Assembly (NCBI RefSeq): GCF_003308995.1
Contig: NZ_QFFJ01000001.1
Coordinates: forward strand, 868,001 to 932,000
Origin: Chitinophaga flava
Lineage (GTDB): Bacteria; Bacteroidota; Bacteroidia; Chitinophagales; Chitinophagaceae
DNA: 64,000 nucleotides
Direction of reading: 5' to 3'
Shown here one piece after another: positions 17,744 through 26,871 of the stretch. The notes under the pieces were generated by a model. It saw only the letters and a program-made list of their open reading frames with translations, was not told the origin of the DNA and made no database searches. The stretch's first letter is position 1. Every line of letters starts with the position of its first letter. The translations under genes and the position numbers were made by a program.

Positions 17744-18628
17744 CTATCTTCTCATTTTATTACGCTGGTTCAGAAAATCGCGCAGGACAGCGTCCATCGG
17801 CTCCTGCAATATATGTTGGCGGTAATAGATCCGTTTCTGTAATAACTGTTTACGCAGGGAGGCTGTATATGTTTCCAGGTTCACAGGATAGTCTGTATCG
17901 GCAATGCCGGTAAGTTCAATCTGTTGGCCTGTTTCCAGGTCTTCCACTGCATCATATCCTTTAAAGTTGCCGGTCAGTTCTTTTTTACCTAACAGGTGAA
18001 ACACCAATATCTCATGTCCCAGCGCAGCCAGTGTTTGTAACAGGTTAGTGATTTCTCCGGATTGCTCATAATAATCGGTGATAAAAATGAGCAGTTGCCG
18101 GTTATGTGGGCCGGCAAAGAGATCCCGGTAATGAACCGGCTGGGTGAAGGTTCCGCCGGGTTGTATTTTTTCCAGCTGATAATATAGTCTTGCCATATGC
18201 TGTGCTTCCCTGCGGGCAGCCATGCTAAAGAGCTGGTTGTGATGCAATACCGCGAGGCCAGCTGCATCTCCCTGCAGATGGGCCAGATAGCCGAGGGAAG
18301 CAGCGAGATAACGGGCATAATCTATTTTAGAGATACCATCTTCGGTATGCAGCATGGAGTTGCTGGCGTCTATCAGCAAGCCCACATCTATGCTGGTTTC
18401 CATTTCTGATTCCCGGATATAATATCTGTCGGACCGGGCATACATTTTCCAGTCGAGCCAGCGGAGATCATCTCCGGGCTGATAGCTGCGATACTGGCTG
18501 AATTCGAGCCCGGCTCCCTTTACCCTGCTGGTATGCATACCCGCCATAAACCCGTCCACAGCCGTTTTAGCAGCCAGGTGCAGGTCTTTGATGGCCAGTA
18601 ATATCTTTGGATCAAGCAGGTTACTCAT
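17744..18628 (-). CDS. DUF58 protein with vWA-like fold
   Basis: A 294-residue protein with the DUF58 core (GAGLEFSQYRSYQPGDDLRW, then ARSDRYYIRESE) at residues 36-75. It is followed by LLIDASNSM near 86, a DxSxS metal-ion (MIDAS) site typical of vWA folds. There is no signal peptide or membrane helix, so it is cytosolic or peripheral. DUF58 proteins are standard partners of MoxR ATPases, which are thought to insert metal or remodel vWA clients. It lies 4 bases after the MoxR stop. Confidence 0.85.
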   Translation of the reverse strand: MSNLLDPKILLAIKDLHLAAKTAVDGFMAGMHTSRVKGAGLEFSQYRSYQPGDDLRWLDWKMYARSDRYYIRESEMETSIDVGLLIDASNSMLHTEDGISKIDYARYLAASLGYLAHLQGDAAGLAVLHHNQLFSMAARREAQHMARLYYQLEKIQPGGTFTQPVHYRDLFAGPHNRQLLIFITDYYEQSGEITNLLQTLAALGHEILVFHLLGKKELTGNFKGYDAVEDLETGQQIELTGIADTDYPVNLETYTASLRKQLLQKRIYYRQHILQEPMDAVLRDFLNQRNKMRR

Positions 18629-18632
18629 AATA

Positions 18633-19640
18633 TCACGATAAGCGGGTGGCGGTACGTTCCACCTGTTGCAACAATTTCTCCGTCACCTTATCCGGATGGA
18701 CACCTTCCGCTTCTGCCCTGAAATTCATCAGGATACGATGTCTCAGCACCGGATAAGCCATGGCTGCAATATCTTCCATTGTAACGGCGTAACGGCCCTG
18801 TAGTAAGGCATGGGCCTTGGCCGTAAGGATCAATGCCTGTCCTGCTCTGGGACCAGCGCCCCAACGCACCCATTCCTTTACATAATCAATAGTAGAAGTA
18901 TCCGGTCGGGTACTGCGTACCAGGCGGCTTACAAAGGTCACCAGATCAGCATCGATACTCACTTCGCGGACCAGTTGCTGCAGCTGCTGAATATCATTGG
19001 CATCAAGCACAGGCTGCACCTGCACTTTGCGTGTGCCGGTGGTACCAGCCAGGATAGCAGTCTCCTCCTGTTCAGACGGGTAGCCTATTTTCACGTATAA
19101 CAGAAAACGGTCCAGCTGCGCTTCCGGCAGCGGATAAGTACCGGATTGTTCTATCGGGTTCTGGGTAGCCAGGATAAAGAAGGGCCTGTCCAGCGCGTAG
19201 GTTTGTCCGGCATAGGTCACTTCAAATTCCTGCATGGCTTCCAGCAGGGCAGATTGTGTTTTCGGTGGGGTCCGATTGATCTCATCAGCCAGGATGATGT
19301 TGGCAAACAGCGGGCCTTTGTTGAACTTAAAAAATCTTTTGCCGGTCACATGATCTTCTTCCAGCACTTCTGTACCAATAATATCTGTTGGCATCAGATC
19401 GGGTGTAAACTGTATACGGCGGAAAGACAGGTGCAGTGCCTGCGAAAGCGTTCGTACCATCAGTGTTTTGGCAAGTCCGGGCACCCCTTCCAGGAGACAG
19501 TGACCTCCGGCCAGCATGGCTACCAGTACCTCATCCAGCACCGCTTCCTGGCCCACAATGACTTTTCTGATTTCCTGTTTTAACAGCGGCAACTTTTCCA
19601 GCAATTGTATACCCATTTGATATTGTTCTGATTTTGGCAT
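18633..19640 (-). CDS. MoxR-family AAA+ ATPase
   Basis: A 335-residue ATPase. Walker A is GVPGLAKT (about residue 48), Walker B is IILADEINRTPPKTQ (about 110), sensor 1 is ATQNP (about 152), and an AAA lid domain follows. MoxR proteins act as chaperones for vWA proteins encoded beside them, here the DUF58 protein. The ATG at 19640 is chosen because the longer frame, up to 19892, would cross the divergent DUF4159 start region and adds residues with no AAA+ similarity. It is first in the long minus-strand run that ends at 6433. Confidence 0.92.
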   Translation of the reverse strand: MPKSEQYQMGIQLLEKLPLLKQEIRKVIVGQEAVLDEVLVAMLAGGHCLLEGVPGLAKTLMVRTLSQALHLSFRRIQFTPDLMPTDIIGTEVLEEDHVTGKRFFKFNKGPLFANIILADEINRTPPKTQSALLEAMQEFEVTYAGQTYALDRPFFILATQNPIEQSGTYPLPEAQLDRFLLYVKIGYPSEQEETAILAGTTGTRKVQVQPVLDANDIQQLQQLVREVSIDADLVTFVSRLVRSTRPDTSTIDYVKEWVRWGAGPRAGQALILTAKAHALLQGRYAVTMEDIAAMAYPVLRHRILMNFRAEAEGVHPDKVTEKLLQQVERTATRLS

Positions 19641-19767
19641 TGGGTTATTATGTTGGCGGCAGGTTTGATGTCCCACAAAATAGCCAAATAATATTTTAGT
19701 AAATAACGAAATAAAAATATGAAATTGAAGAAAATTTAGACTGGCGGCAACAACCAATGATAAACGT

Positions 19768-20391
19768 ATGCAAGGGAACACATTTACATTTGTGAGGCTA
19801 AGATACCGGTCGGGCGACTGGGACACAGACCAGCGGATGCCCTCCAACCTGCTCAATTCACTAATTGAGTACACCACTATTCCTGTAGCCATGCAGGAGA
19901 AAGTCGTAGACCTCAGCAGTGCAGAGATCTTCCAGTATCCTTTCTGTTATTTAAGTGGTCACAAACTGGTGCAGTTTGATACTACCGAAGCGGCACATTT
20001 CAAACAATATGTCAGCAAGGGCGGATTTGTTTTTGTGGATGATTGCAACCACGACATTGACGGTCTTTTTGCCCGTTCGTTTGAAACGCAGATGACACAA
20101 CTGTTTGGAGCACATGCATTAAAAAAGATTCCATCTTCTCATGCCATCTACAATAGTTTTTTCAAATTCGAAAAAGGCCCGCCCAATACCTCCTTTGAGC
20201 TCAACGGCTGGGGCGATGATCTTATACACGACTATCTCAAGGCCATAGAAATAAATGGTCGTATAGGCGTTTTGTATAGTAACAAGGACTATGGCTGCGA
20301 ATGGGATTATGACTTCCGCAACAAACGTTTTCTGGCGGAAGATAATACCAAGTTTGGAGTGAATATAATTGTATATGCCCTCGCCCTGTAA
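19768..20391 (+). CDS. DUF4159 domain protein
   Basis: A 207-residue protein of the DUF4159 family. Visible are FVRLRYRSGDWDTDQRMPSNLL at the start, the GGFVFVDDCNH strand near residue 90, and the DYGCEWDY segment near 172. The fold resembles ThuA-like/class I glutamine amidotransferases but without the catalytic Cys. Unlike many relatives there is no signal peptide. It is divergent from MoxR, sharing a gap of 127 bases. DUF4159 genes commonly accompany MoxR/DUF58/BatA clusters, so it is probably a cytosolic part of the same system. The function is unknown. Confidence 0.85.
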   Translation: MQGNTFTFVRLRYRSGDWDTDQRMPSNLLNSLIEYTTIPVAMQEKVVDLSSAEIFQYPFCYLSGHKLVQFDTTEAAHFKQYVSKGGFVFVDDCNHDIDGLFARSFETQMTQLFGAHALKKIPSSHAIYNSFFKFEKGPPNTSFELNGWGDDLIHDYLKAIEINGRIGVLYSNKDYGCEWDYDFRNKRFLAEDNTKFGVNIIVYALAL

Positions 20392-20434
20392 CTGTGATGG
20401 GTATGATGATTAATGATAATTCTGATGATAATTC

Positions 20435-20482
20435 TGATGATTATTGCGGATGATGATTATTGCGGATGATGATTATTGCGGA
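20435..20482. repeat. Three tandem copies of a 16-base repeat
   Basis: TGATGATTATTGCGGA is repeated exactly at 20435-20450, 20451-20466 and 20467-20482. Two 12-base units (TCTGATGATAAT and a near copy) sit just before it at 20421-20444. The repeat runs across the 3' end of the minus-strand membrane protein gene, supplying its last codons and stop. Confidence 0.9.
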
Positions 20483-21500
20483 CGGGCTGAGGGAGAGAAA
20501 ATTGATTTTTGTTTTTAGGAGATAAATACAGGACGGCCGCTTCTCTATCTCCCTGTGGTATGGTCGTTGGACCAAAGAAGAATACAGCTGTCACAAACAG
20601 CGGATCATGACGCCGTTCCCGCTGTAACATCAAGAATCCACTATCATCTTCGAGGCTGACAATTGAACTATATAACGGTTTAGTATAAACGAAATCTGTT
20701 TTCAATATATATTTTTCCATAAAACCGGAGGACAGTTCTACAGCCAGCATTTGAGTCATCAGAGAATCTTTGGCTTCCTTATTTTTACCCGGCTGCTGTA
20801 CGTCCTCCTGATGAGCCATTCGGTGATAATGATCATCCAGTCTGCTTTTGACAACCGCATAATATGCACAGAATGAAATGATAACGGTAACGGCTATACC
20901 CAATCCGGCTCCAAAAGCAGTGCGGCCAGCTCTTTCCTGCCAGATGGTATTTTTCAGCACGCGCCAATTGTACCAGGTCAGAAACAATGGTGAGAAAACA
21001 GCCCAGGCGATCCCGAATATAATTCCTGCGAACACACAGATGGGATAAAGTGGTCCCAGATATAGCGTTAAGTAAACCGGCAGCAGTATTGTCAATCCTA
21101 ATATAAAAGCCTGTATTTCCCTGGCCCATTGCGGCGATTCCCTGAAATAAGACAAGGCCAGCGTGTTCACTCCTATCAGGAACAAGGAGATAGCATACCA
21201 GGGTGACGGTGTAGCAAAAGCCCCGGCGTATTTGTCCACAATAAGAGATATGATCATCCACATTACCAGCACAACGGCCACCATTTTGCGACGATAAGGA
21301 TTGCTGCTTCTCAGGTTCCCGGAAAATAAGACTGTCAGCATCCAGATACCACCCAGAAAATAAAGAAGCACCTCTGTACAAAATAGCTCTCCCCTCAAGC
21401 TTAACTGCTGTTCAATTATTAAGACAATACTATAAGCAAACAATACTAATACACCAAAGCGATAAAGCCTGGATGAGCCATCCAGAAATCCCAGTTTCAT
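20457..21500 (-). CDS. Polytopic membrane protein with C-terminal soluble domain
   Basis: A 347-residue protein with about eight transmembrane helices in the first 220 residues, then a soluble domain of about 125 residues. I do not recognise the family; the topology recalls the membrane part of larger Bacteroidota proteins, so truncation is possible. The C-terminal tail (RNNHHPQ) is encoded by the tandem 16-base repeat and the stop lies inside it, so the original end may have been replaced. An inverted repeat (TACTTTG / CAAAGTA, 21535-21553) lies just upstream and might be a regulator site. Confidence 0.6.
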   Translation of the reverse strand: MKLGFLDGSSRLYRFGVLVLFAYSIVLIIEQQLSLRGELFCTEVLLYFLGGIWMLTVLFSGNLRSSNPYRRKMVAVVLVMWMIISLIVDKYAGAFATPSPWYAISLFLIGVNTLALSYFRESPQWAREIQAFILGLTILLPVYLTLYLGPLYPICVFAGIIFGIAWAVFSPLFLTWYNWRVLKNTIWQERAGRTAFGAGLGIAVTVIISFCAYYAVVKSRLDDHYHRMAHQEDVQQPGKNKEAKDSLMTQMLAVELSSGFMEKYILKTDFVYTKPLYSSIVSLEDDSGFLMLQRERRHDPLFVTAVFFFGPTTIPQGDREAAVLYLSPKNKNQFSLPQPVRNNHHPQ

Positions 21501-22273
21501 ACTTTAAATTTTTACAGCACTAAATTATAGAAAGTACTTTGTATTTCAAAGTATATTATTTTTTTGACGTTTTTATGCTGATGCCGTCGTTGAATATAAA
21601 TGACTGTGCTACTATCTGCTCCCGGGGGAGATGGTTATGCTGATGCCGTCGTTGAATATAAATAGTGCGGCTTCTGCTCCCGGGAAGGTGACGATGCTGA
21701 TGCTACATGGAACACCATGGCAGTGCTGTTGGACATCTACCCTATCGCAGGTGGGATAGAGAGCATCCTGATGAGCATATTGAGTGGCAATTGGCTGATT
21801 GTAACGGAAAATTCTCTAAAAACCAGTATAGATAAGGTTTTCATACCACAAACATAAACGAATATACGAAAAGAACACGCTATCAACTTATCAGGATGCA
21901 GAAAACAATAACTGATACTCTTTTTTAAACTATTAATAGATAATTAACCCCAAGGGTATTTCACACGAAAAACTATACACTTACATTTACTTAATTCATT
22001 AACTTGTTTAAAACCAAAATTTCATCTGCCAACAGAAAAACCTATTCTTTCATCCTTGTTAATAAAACCCCTGTCCTATGAAGCAGAAAATGCCAAATTC
22101 CGGAGCCCGTGAACTAAATCGATATAGCTGATTACCGAGAGATTGTCTGCCAGTAGCACCTAAAAAACCACCGGAAGTAATACCCGTCACACAGCAAACC
22201 ACGTTGCTGTGCAACGCTGTATACTTCACGCTATAACCAAACCCTTTTTCATTCACCGTTCATTTATTTCACT
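21501..22273. other. Intergenic spacer before the SusC gene
   Basis: No supported gene. It contains the 19-base inverted repeat at 21535-21553, the tandem repeat at 21573-21700, and an AT-rich stretch from about 21830 to 22080 that is probably the regulatory region of SusC/SusD. No exact TAnnTTTG box was found close to the SusC start. Confidence 0.6.
21573..21700. repeat. Imperfect tandem repeat, period about 60 bases
   Basis: A 29-base block containing GCTGATGCCGTCGTTGAATA is exact at 21573-21601 and 21635-21663. Each copy is followed by TCTGCTCCCGGG (21615-21626 and 21673-21684). A third partial copy starts with ATGCTGATGC near 21694. Non-coding. Confidence 0.85.
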
Positions 22274-25200
22274 ATGAGTTCTTCCATTCTTAGAAAACTA
22301 TGCTTTCTGCTGATAGTCCTGTGTACAGCCACGGCCACAGCTATCGCGCAGAAGACCATTACCGGCAAAGTGACCGGCGCCGCCGACGGGGCCGGTTTGC
22401 CCGGCGTCACCATTACCGTGCCCGGAACCAGCACCGGCACACAAACAGACGTCAACGGCCATTTCAGGCTACAGACGCCCGCCAACGCACAAACGCTGTC
22501 GTTTTCCTTTATGGGTTATGAACCACTGACCATCACCATCGCCAACAGAGAAGTAATCAATGTCGCCCTGCAATCCACCAGCAAAGGACTGGGTGAAGTA
22601 GTAGTGGTGGGCTATGGCGTACAAAACCGCCGGGATGTAACCGGCACTATCTCTTCCGTAAAAGGCGCCGACATCAACAACCTCCCGGTCAGTGATGCCG
22701 CACAGGCCATGCAGGGCCGCGTTACCGGAGTAGATATCGTCCGCTCCGACGGACAGCCCGGCAGCACACCCAGTATTCGTATACGCGGCACCGGTACCAT
22801 CAACAATGCAGAGCCACTGATCATCATCGATGGCGTTCCGGCCAGCGGCCTCAGTGATATCAACCCCAACGATATCGCCTCCATGGAAGTATTGAAAGAT
22901 GCCTCCTCTTCTGCCATCTACGGTACCCGCGCGGCCAACGGCGTTATCATCATCACCAGCAAAAAAGGTAACTACGGCGAAAAGCTGAAAACGACTGTCA
23001 ACTTATACAAAGGTGTCTCCAATGCCATCCGGTATATTCCGCTGCTCACCGCACCAGACCTGGTAATGCTGAAAAAAGAAAGGTATACCAATGACGGTAA
23101 AACAATAGACCCTATCTGGAACGATCCCTTTTATGCCACACAACGCACCGACTGGCAGCGGGCCCTGCTCGGCTCCGGCCAGGTGACCAACGCCGATGTA
23201 AACCTCCGCGGTGGCAACAACAGTTCCAACTACCTCTTCAGTGCCGGCTACTACGATGAAAAAGGCATCATCGAAAACACCTATTTCAAACGGTATACTA
23301 TCCGTATCAACTCAGAACATAAACTGAGCAAACGTTTTAAAGTCGGTGAAAATATGCAGCTGACCTATCGCCAGAACGAAGGCTTTGATACCTATTCTTC
23401 ACAGACAGGTCTTATCTTCAGCGCACTGCGTTTTAATCCCGCCATTCCGGTACGCAATCCCGACGGCAGCTACGGTTCTTCTAAAGCCAGCAACGAACTG
23501 GGAGACATCAACAACCCCGTTTTCACCGCGGAAACAACTGACGGCTGGGCCAAAAACTATCGTCTGCTGGCCAGTGTATACGGAGAGCTGGAAATCCTTG
23601 ATGGTCTTACATTACGGGGCAACTATGGCTTCGATGGCAGCATCTACAACCAGTCCAATTTTGTGCCCAAGGTACTGGACCAAACCCGTACCCGCGACCA
23701 CGCCGAACTATGGAACCGCAGCGAATCCAACAGCTCCCAGCTCAGTGAACTGTTTCTCACCTACAACAAAATCTTCCATCAACATCATCTTACCCTCACT
23801 GGTGGCTACTCACAGCAGGTGGCCAAAGGCTCCTACTTTAAAGGAGAACGCTGGGGTTACGGCGATGAGTCCCGCGACGTAAGGGTTCTTGATAACGGCA
23901 ACGATATTCATGATGCCAGCGGGAACTTCAACCCGGAAAACGCCATCGCTTCCGGCTTTATCAGAGGCTTCTACGGATTTAAAGACAAATACCTGCTCAC
24001 GGTCACTTTCCGCGCGGATGGCTCTTCCCGCTTTGCTCCGGGTAGGCGTTGGGGTTATTTCCCCGCTTTCTCTGCCGGATGGAGGGTTTCCGATGAACGT
24101 TTCTTCAAAGACAACGTAACCTTTATGAGCAACCTGAAAGTCACTGGTGGCTGGGGACAGCTGGGCAATCAGAATGTTCGCGATTTCCAGTATCTGGCGC
24201 CGGTGGATAAAGACAGACGTTACAACTTCGGCGAAAATCCTTACACCGGTATCTGGAACTCCCGTCTGGCTAACCCCAACATCACCTGGGAAAAAGCAGA
24301 GATGACCAATGTCAGCCTGGAAGCAGGTTTCTTCCAGAACAAACTGAACGCCGTCATCACCTGGTTTAATAAAAACACCAAAGATATGCTGGTGCCAGCC
24401 GCCGCTATGGACCTGCATGGTACTGCCTCTATTCCTGATCAGAATATCGGTCAGCTCAACAACAAGGGATGGGAAGTGGAAGTCAGCTACCAGGGCGGCA
24501 ACGACCGTTTCCGTTATAATGTCTCTGCCAACGCGTCCTTTATTAAAAACACCGTTACACGGCTATACGAAGCTGGTACCTATATCTCCTCCTCCAACTA
24601 CGGACGGCAGAACCAGGAAATTTCCCGCACCTACGAAGGACAACCGCTGGCGTCTTTCTATGGCTGGAAAACCAATGGTATCTATCAAACACAACAGGAT
24701 ATCGACAATGATCCCAACATCAGCAAAGACCCCAACAAGGGCAGTATCAAACCAGGTGATGTACGTTTCCTCGATATCAATGGTGACGGCATTATCAATG
24801 AACAGGACCGTACCTACCTCGGAGATCCCAATCCCAAAGTGGTATATGGCATCCAGGCGGGCGCCCGGTATAAAGGCTTTGACCTGAACCTTTCCTTTGC
24901 AGGTGTAGGCGGCGTAAAACTGTACAACGCTGATAAAATGCAGGGTATGGACCCTACCTATTCCTACAACATGTATGCAGAAGCCCTCAACCGCTGGCAT
25001 GGTCCCGGCACCAGCAACAGCGTGCCGCGTATGTCACTCAGCAGCGATAATAGCAACAACCGCACTTCAGACCGCTTCGTAGAGAAAGGTGATTACTTCT
25101 CTCTGCGTAATATCGCCCTCGGCTATACGATTCCGGCGAAAGTATGGGGCCATAGCGGCATCTCAGACATCAGGGTATATGTGGCCGCACAAAACCTTTT

Positions 25201-25342
25201 TATCCTCACCTCCTACTCCGGGCTTACCCCCCAACTGGGCTACAACGACAACACCAAAGACGGCAACCGTCAGCGCGGTGTTGATGTAGCCGCCTATCCT
25301 CAAGCCAGAAGCTTCACTTTTGGCGCTACGCTCAACTTCTAA
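22274..25342 (+). CDS. SusC/RagA-family TonB-linked outer-membrane transporter
   Basis: A 1022-residue receptor. After the signal peptide (to about AIAQ) comes a carboxypeptidase-regulatory-like domain (ITGKVTG to about residue 100), then the TonB-box region GEVVVVGYG and the plug with SVKGADINNLP, GRVTGVD and the SusC signature IRIRGTGTINNAEPLIIIDGVP. LKDASSSAIYGTRAANGVIIITSKKG follows near residue 210. The rest is the 22-stranded barrel, ending in Phe. It forms a complex with the SusD-like lipoprotein encoded 11 bases downstream and imports a glycan or peptide using TonB energy. No glycosidase, sulfatase, sigma/anti-sigma or hybrid two-component gene is nearby, so the substrate is not suggested by context. 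Confidence 0.96.
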   Translation: MSSSILRKLCFLLIVLCTATATAIAQKTITGKVTGAADGAGLPGVTITVPGTSTGTQTDVNGHFRLQTPANAQTLSFSFMGYEPLTITIANREVINVALQSTSKGLGEVVVVGYGVQNRRDVTGTISSVKGADINNLPVSDAAQAMQGRVTGVDIVRSDGQPGSTPSIRIRGTGTINNAEPLIIIDGVPASGLSDINPNDIASMEVLKDASSSAIYGTRAANGVIIITSKKGNYGEKLKTTVNLYKGVSNAIRYIPLLTAPDLVMLKKERYTNDGKTIDPIWNDPFYATQRTDWQRALLGSGQVTNADVNLRGGNNSSNYLFSAGYYDEKGIIENTYFKRYTIRINSEHKLSKRFKVGENMQLTYRQNEGFDTYSSQTGLIFSALRFNPAIPVRNPDGSYGSSKASNELGDINNPVFTAETTDGWAKNYRLLASVYGELEILDGLTLRGNYGFDGSIYNQSNFVPKVLDQTRTRDHAELWNRSESNSSQLSELFLTYNKIFHQHHLTLTGGYSQQVAKGSYFKGERWGYGDESRDVRVLDNGNDIHDASGNFNPENAIASGFIRGFYGFKDKYLLTVTFRADGSSRFAPGRRWGYFPAFSAGWRVSDERFFKDNVTFMSNLKVTGGWGQLGNQNVRDFQYLAPVDKDRRYNFGENPYTGIWNSRLANPNITWEKAEMTNVSLEAGFFQNKLNAVITWFNKNTKDMLVPAAAMDLHGTASIPDQNIGQLNNKGWEVEVSYQGGNDRFRYNVSANASFIKNTVTRLYEAGTYISSSNYGRQNQEISRTYEGQPLASFYGWKTNGIYQTQQDIDNDPNISKDPNKGSIKPGDVRFLDINGDGIINEQDRTYLGDPNPKVVYGIQAGARYKGFDLNLSFAGVGGVKLYNADKMQGMDPTYSYNMYAEALNRWHGPGTSNSVPRMSLSSDNSNNRTSDRFVEKGDYFSLRNIALGYTIPAKVWGHSGISDIRVYVAAQNLFILTSYSGLTPQLGYNDNTKDGNRQRGVDVAAYPQARSFTFGATLNF

Positions 25343-25353
25343 AACAGACCACT

Positions 25354-26829
25354 ATGCAACGTATCAAACATATACTCTCCATCGGTATCATTACCACCTC
25401 CCTCCTGTGCGCCTGTAAAAATGTACTGGACGTACAACCGCAGGGCAACTTTACCACTGGCAACTACTGGCGTAATCAGGACCAGGCCGTAGATGGCATC
25501 ACTGGTATTTACAACATATTACTGGAAGAAGACTATACAGGTTTTAACGAATTTGTTTTTGATAACTGTTCAGATGATCAGGTCCGTGGCGGAGACCATG
25601 ACTACGACGATGCGATAGAAGCCTTCTCCTACGATGCTTCCACACCTACTGTGAAAGCAGGATGGAGATGGAAATATGAAACCATCAACCGCGCCAACAA
25701 TGCACTGATCAATATTCCGAAGATCACTAACATAGATCCGGTGATCGAAGCGCGTTGCCTGGGAGAAGCCCGTTTCCTCCGCGCCTTCGCTTACTGGCGG
25801 CTCCTACTGATTTATGGGGAAGCACCTGTTATCACAGAAGATGATGTGGAGAAAGTCAACTACAACAAACCCAAGGTCAGTTCAGACCAGCTGCGGCAGC
25901 AGATAGAAGCTGATCTGCTGGCGGCTGCCGATGCACTTCCTGAAAGTTATAGCGAAACCGACAAAGGCCGCGTCAGCAAAGGAACAGCCTGGGGTCTGCT
26001 TTGCAAACTGTATATGGAATGGGGCAAACTGGACAAAGCCATTCTCTATGGCAGCAAAGTGACCAGCAATCCAAACTACGCGCTGGCGCCACGTTACAGC
26101 GATAATTTCAGTCCGGCTACCGGCAATAATTCCGAAATGCTGCTGGCGGTACAAACCGTTGACGGAAACGGCTACTCTGATTTTATCACTTATCACGCAC
26201 CCCGCAAATGGAACGGATGGAGTTTCTTTTATCCTACCAAAGGACTGGTAGATGAATTTGAGACCGGCGACCCGCGCAAAGAGATCTGTATCATGGCACC
26301 CGGTGACAAAGTGAATGTAGGCACTGGTATTGAGATTGCCACGCCAGACCTGTCCTGGTCAGGTTATCATTACAAAAAATTCTGTAGCTGGAAACCTTCC
26401 GGAGGGCTGAACTACTCGCTGAAAACACCTTTGATGCGGAGTGCAGACATCTATCTGCTGGTGGCTGAGGCCAAAATCAGGTTAAATGGCCCAGGTGCCG
26501 GTGATGCGGAGATACAGGCCATCAGGACGCGTGCATCTGCTACATTGCCTCCTGTAAGCAATGCCGGCATGAAAGAGCTGATGCATGAACGCAGGGTGGA
26601 ACTATGCGGAGAGAATGAAAGGCAGCAAGACCTGCTACGCTGGGACAAAGCCAAACTGATAGACATTGTTGCAATCAACAATCAGCCTAAACTGGCTTAT
26701 GATGGTACGGTGATGAGCAGAGGCGGTGCCCCACGGAAGTTTATCAAACCTAAGCATTATTATTTCCCGATGCCACAACAGGAGATAGACAGGAGCAAGG
26801 GCATTTTAATACAGAACCCTAACTACTAA
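25354..26829 (+). CDS. SusD/RagB-family substrate-binding lipoprotein
   Basis: A 491-residue surface lipoprotein. The signal peptide ends in SLLCAC, giving a lipobox Cys near residue 21. SusD landmarks are VLDVQPQGNFT after the Cys, YNILLEED near 58, RANNALINIPKI near 112, EARFLRAFAYWRLLLIYG near 132, and the late block ending in the YYFPMPQQEIDRSKGI motif before the C-terminal NPNY. The family forms TPR-like helices that cap the SusC channel and bind substrate. It lies 11 bases after SusC and ends at a terminator shared with the mutarotase gene. Confidence 0.95.
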   Translation: MQRIKHILSIGIITTSLLCACKNVLDVQPQGNFTTGNYWRNQDQAVDGITGIYNILLEEDYTGFNEFVFDNCSDDQVRGGDHDYDDAIEAFSYDASTPTVKAGWRWKYETINRANNALINIPKITNIDPVIEARCLGEARFLRAFAYWRLLLIYGEAPVITEDDVEKVNYNKPKVSSDQLRQQIEADLLAAADALPESYSETDKGRVSKGTAWGLLCKLYMEWGKLDKAILYGSKVTSNPNYALAPRYSDNFSPATGNNSEMLLAVQTVDGNGYSDFITYHAPRKWNGWSFFYPTKGLVDEFETGDPRKEICIMAPGDKVNVGTGIEIATPDLSWSGYHYKKFCSWKPSGGLNYSLKTPLMRSADIYLLVAEAKIRLNGPGAGDAEIQAIRTRASATLPPVSNAGMKELMHERRVELCGENERQQDLLRWDKAKLIDIVAINNQPKLAYDGTVMSRGGAPRKFIKPKHYYFPMPQQEIDRSKGILIQNPNY

Positions 26830-26834
26830 ACATC

Positions 26835-26867
26835 AAAAGGGCTGACCGGTTACTGGTCAGCCCTTTT
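26835..26867. terminator. Bidirectional terminator after SusD
   Basis: AAAAGGGCTGACC (26835-26847) pairs with GGTCAGCCCTTTT (26855-26867) around a 7-base loop, with a further T. It lies between convergent genes. Confidence 0.85.
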
Positions 26868-26871
26868 TGCT

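Noticed and set aside
20400..21800. Possible CRISPR array in the repeat-rich spacers
   Set aside because: Units are tandem without unique spacers of regular length and no cas genes are present.
22059..22256. 65-codon minus-strand frame before SusC
   Set aside because: Lies in the SusC leader region, no domain and no promoter; most likely chance.
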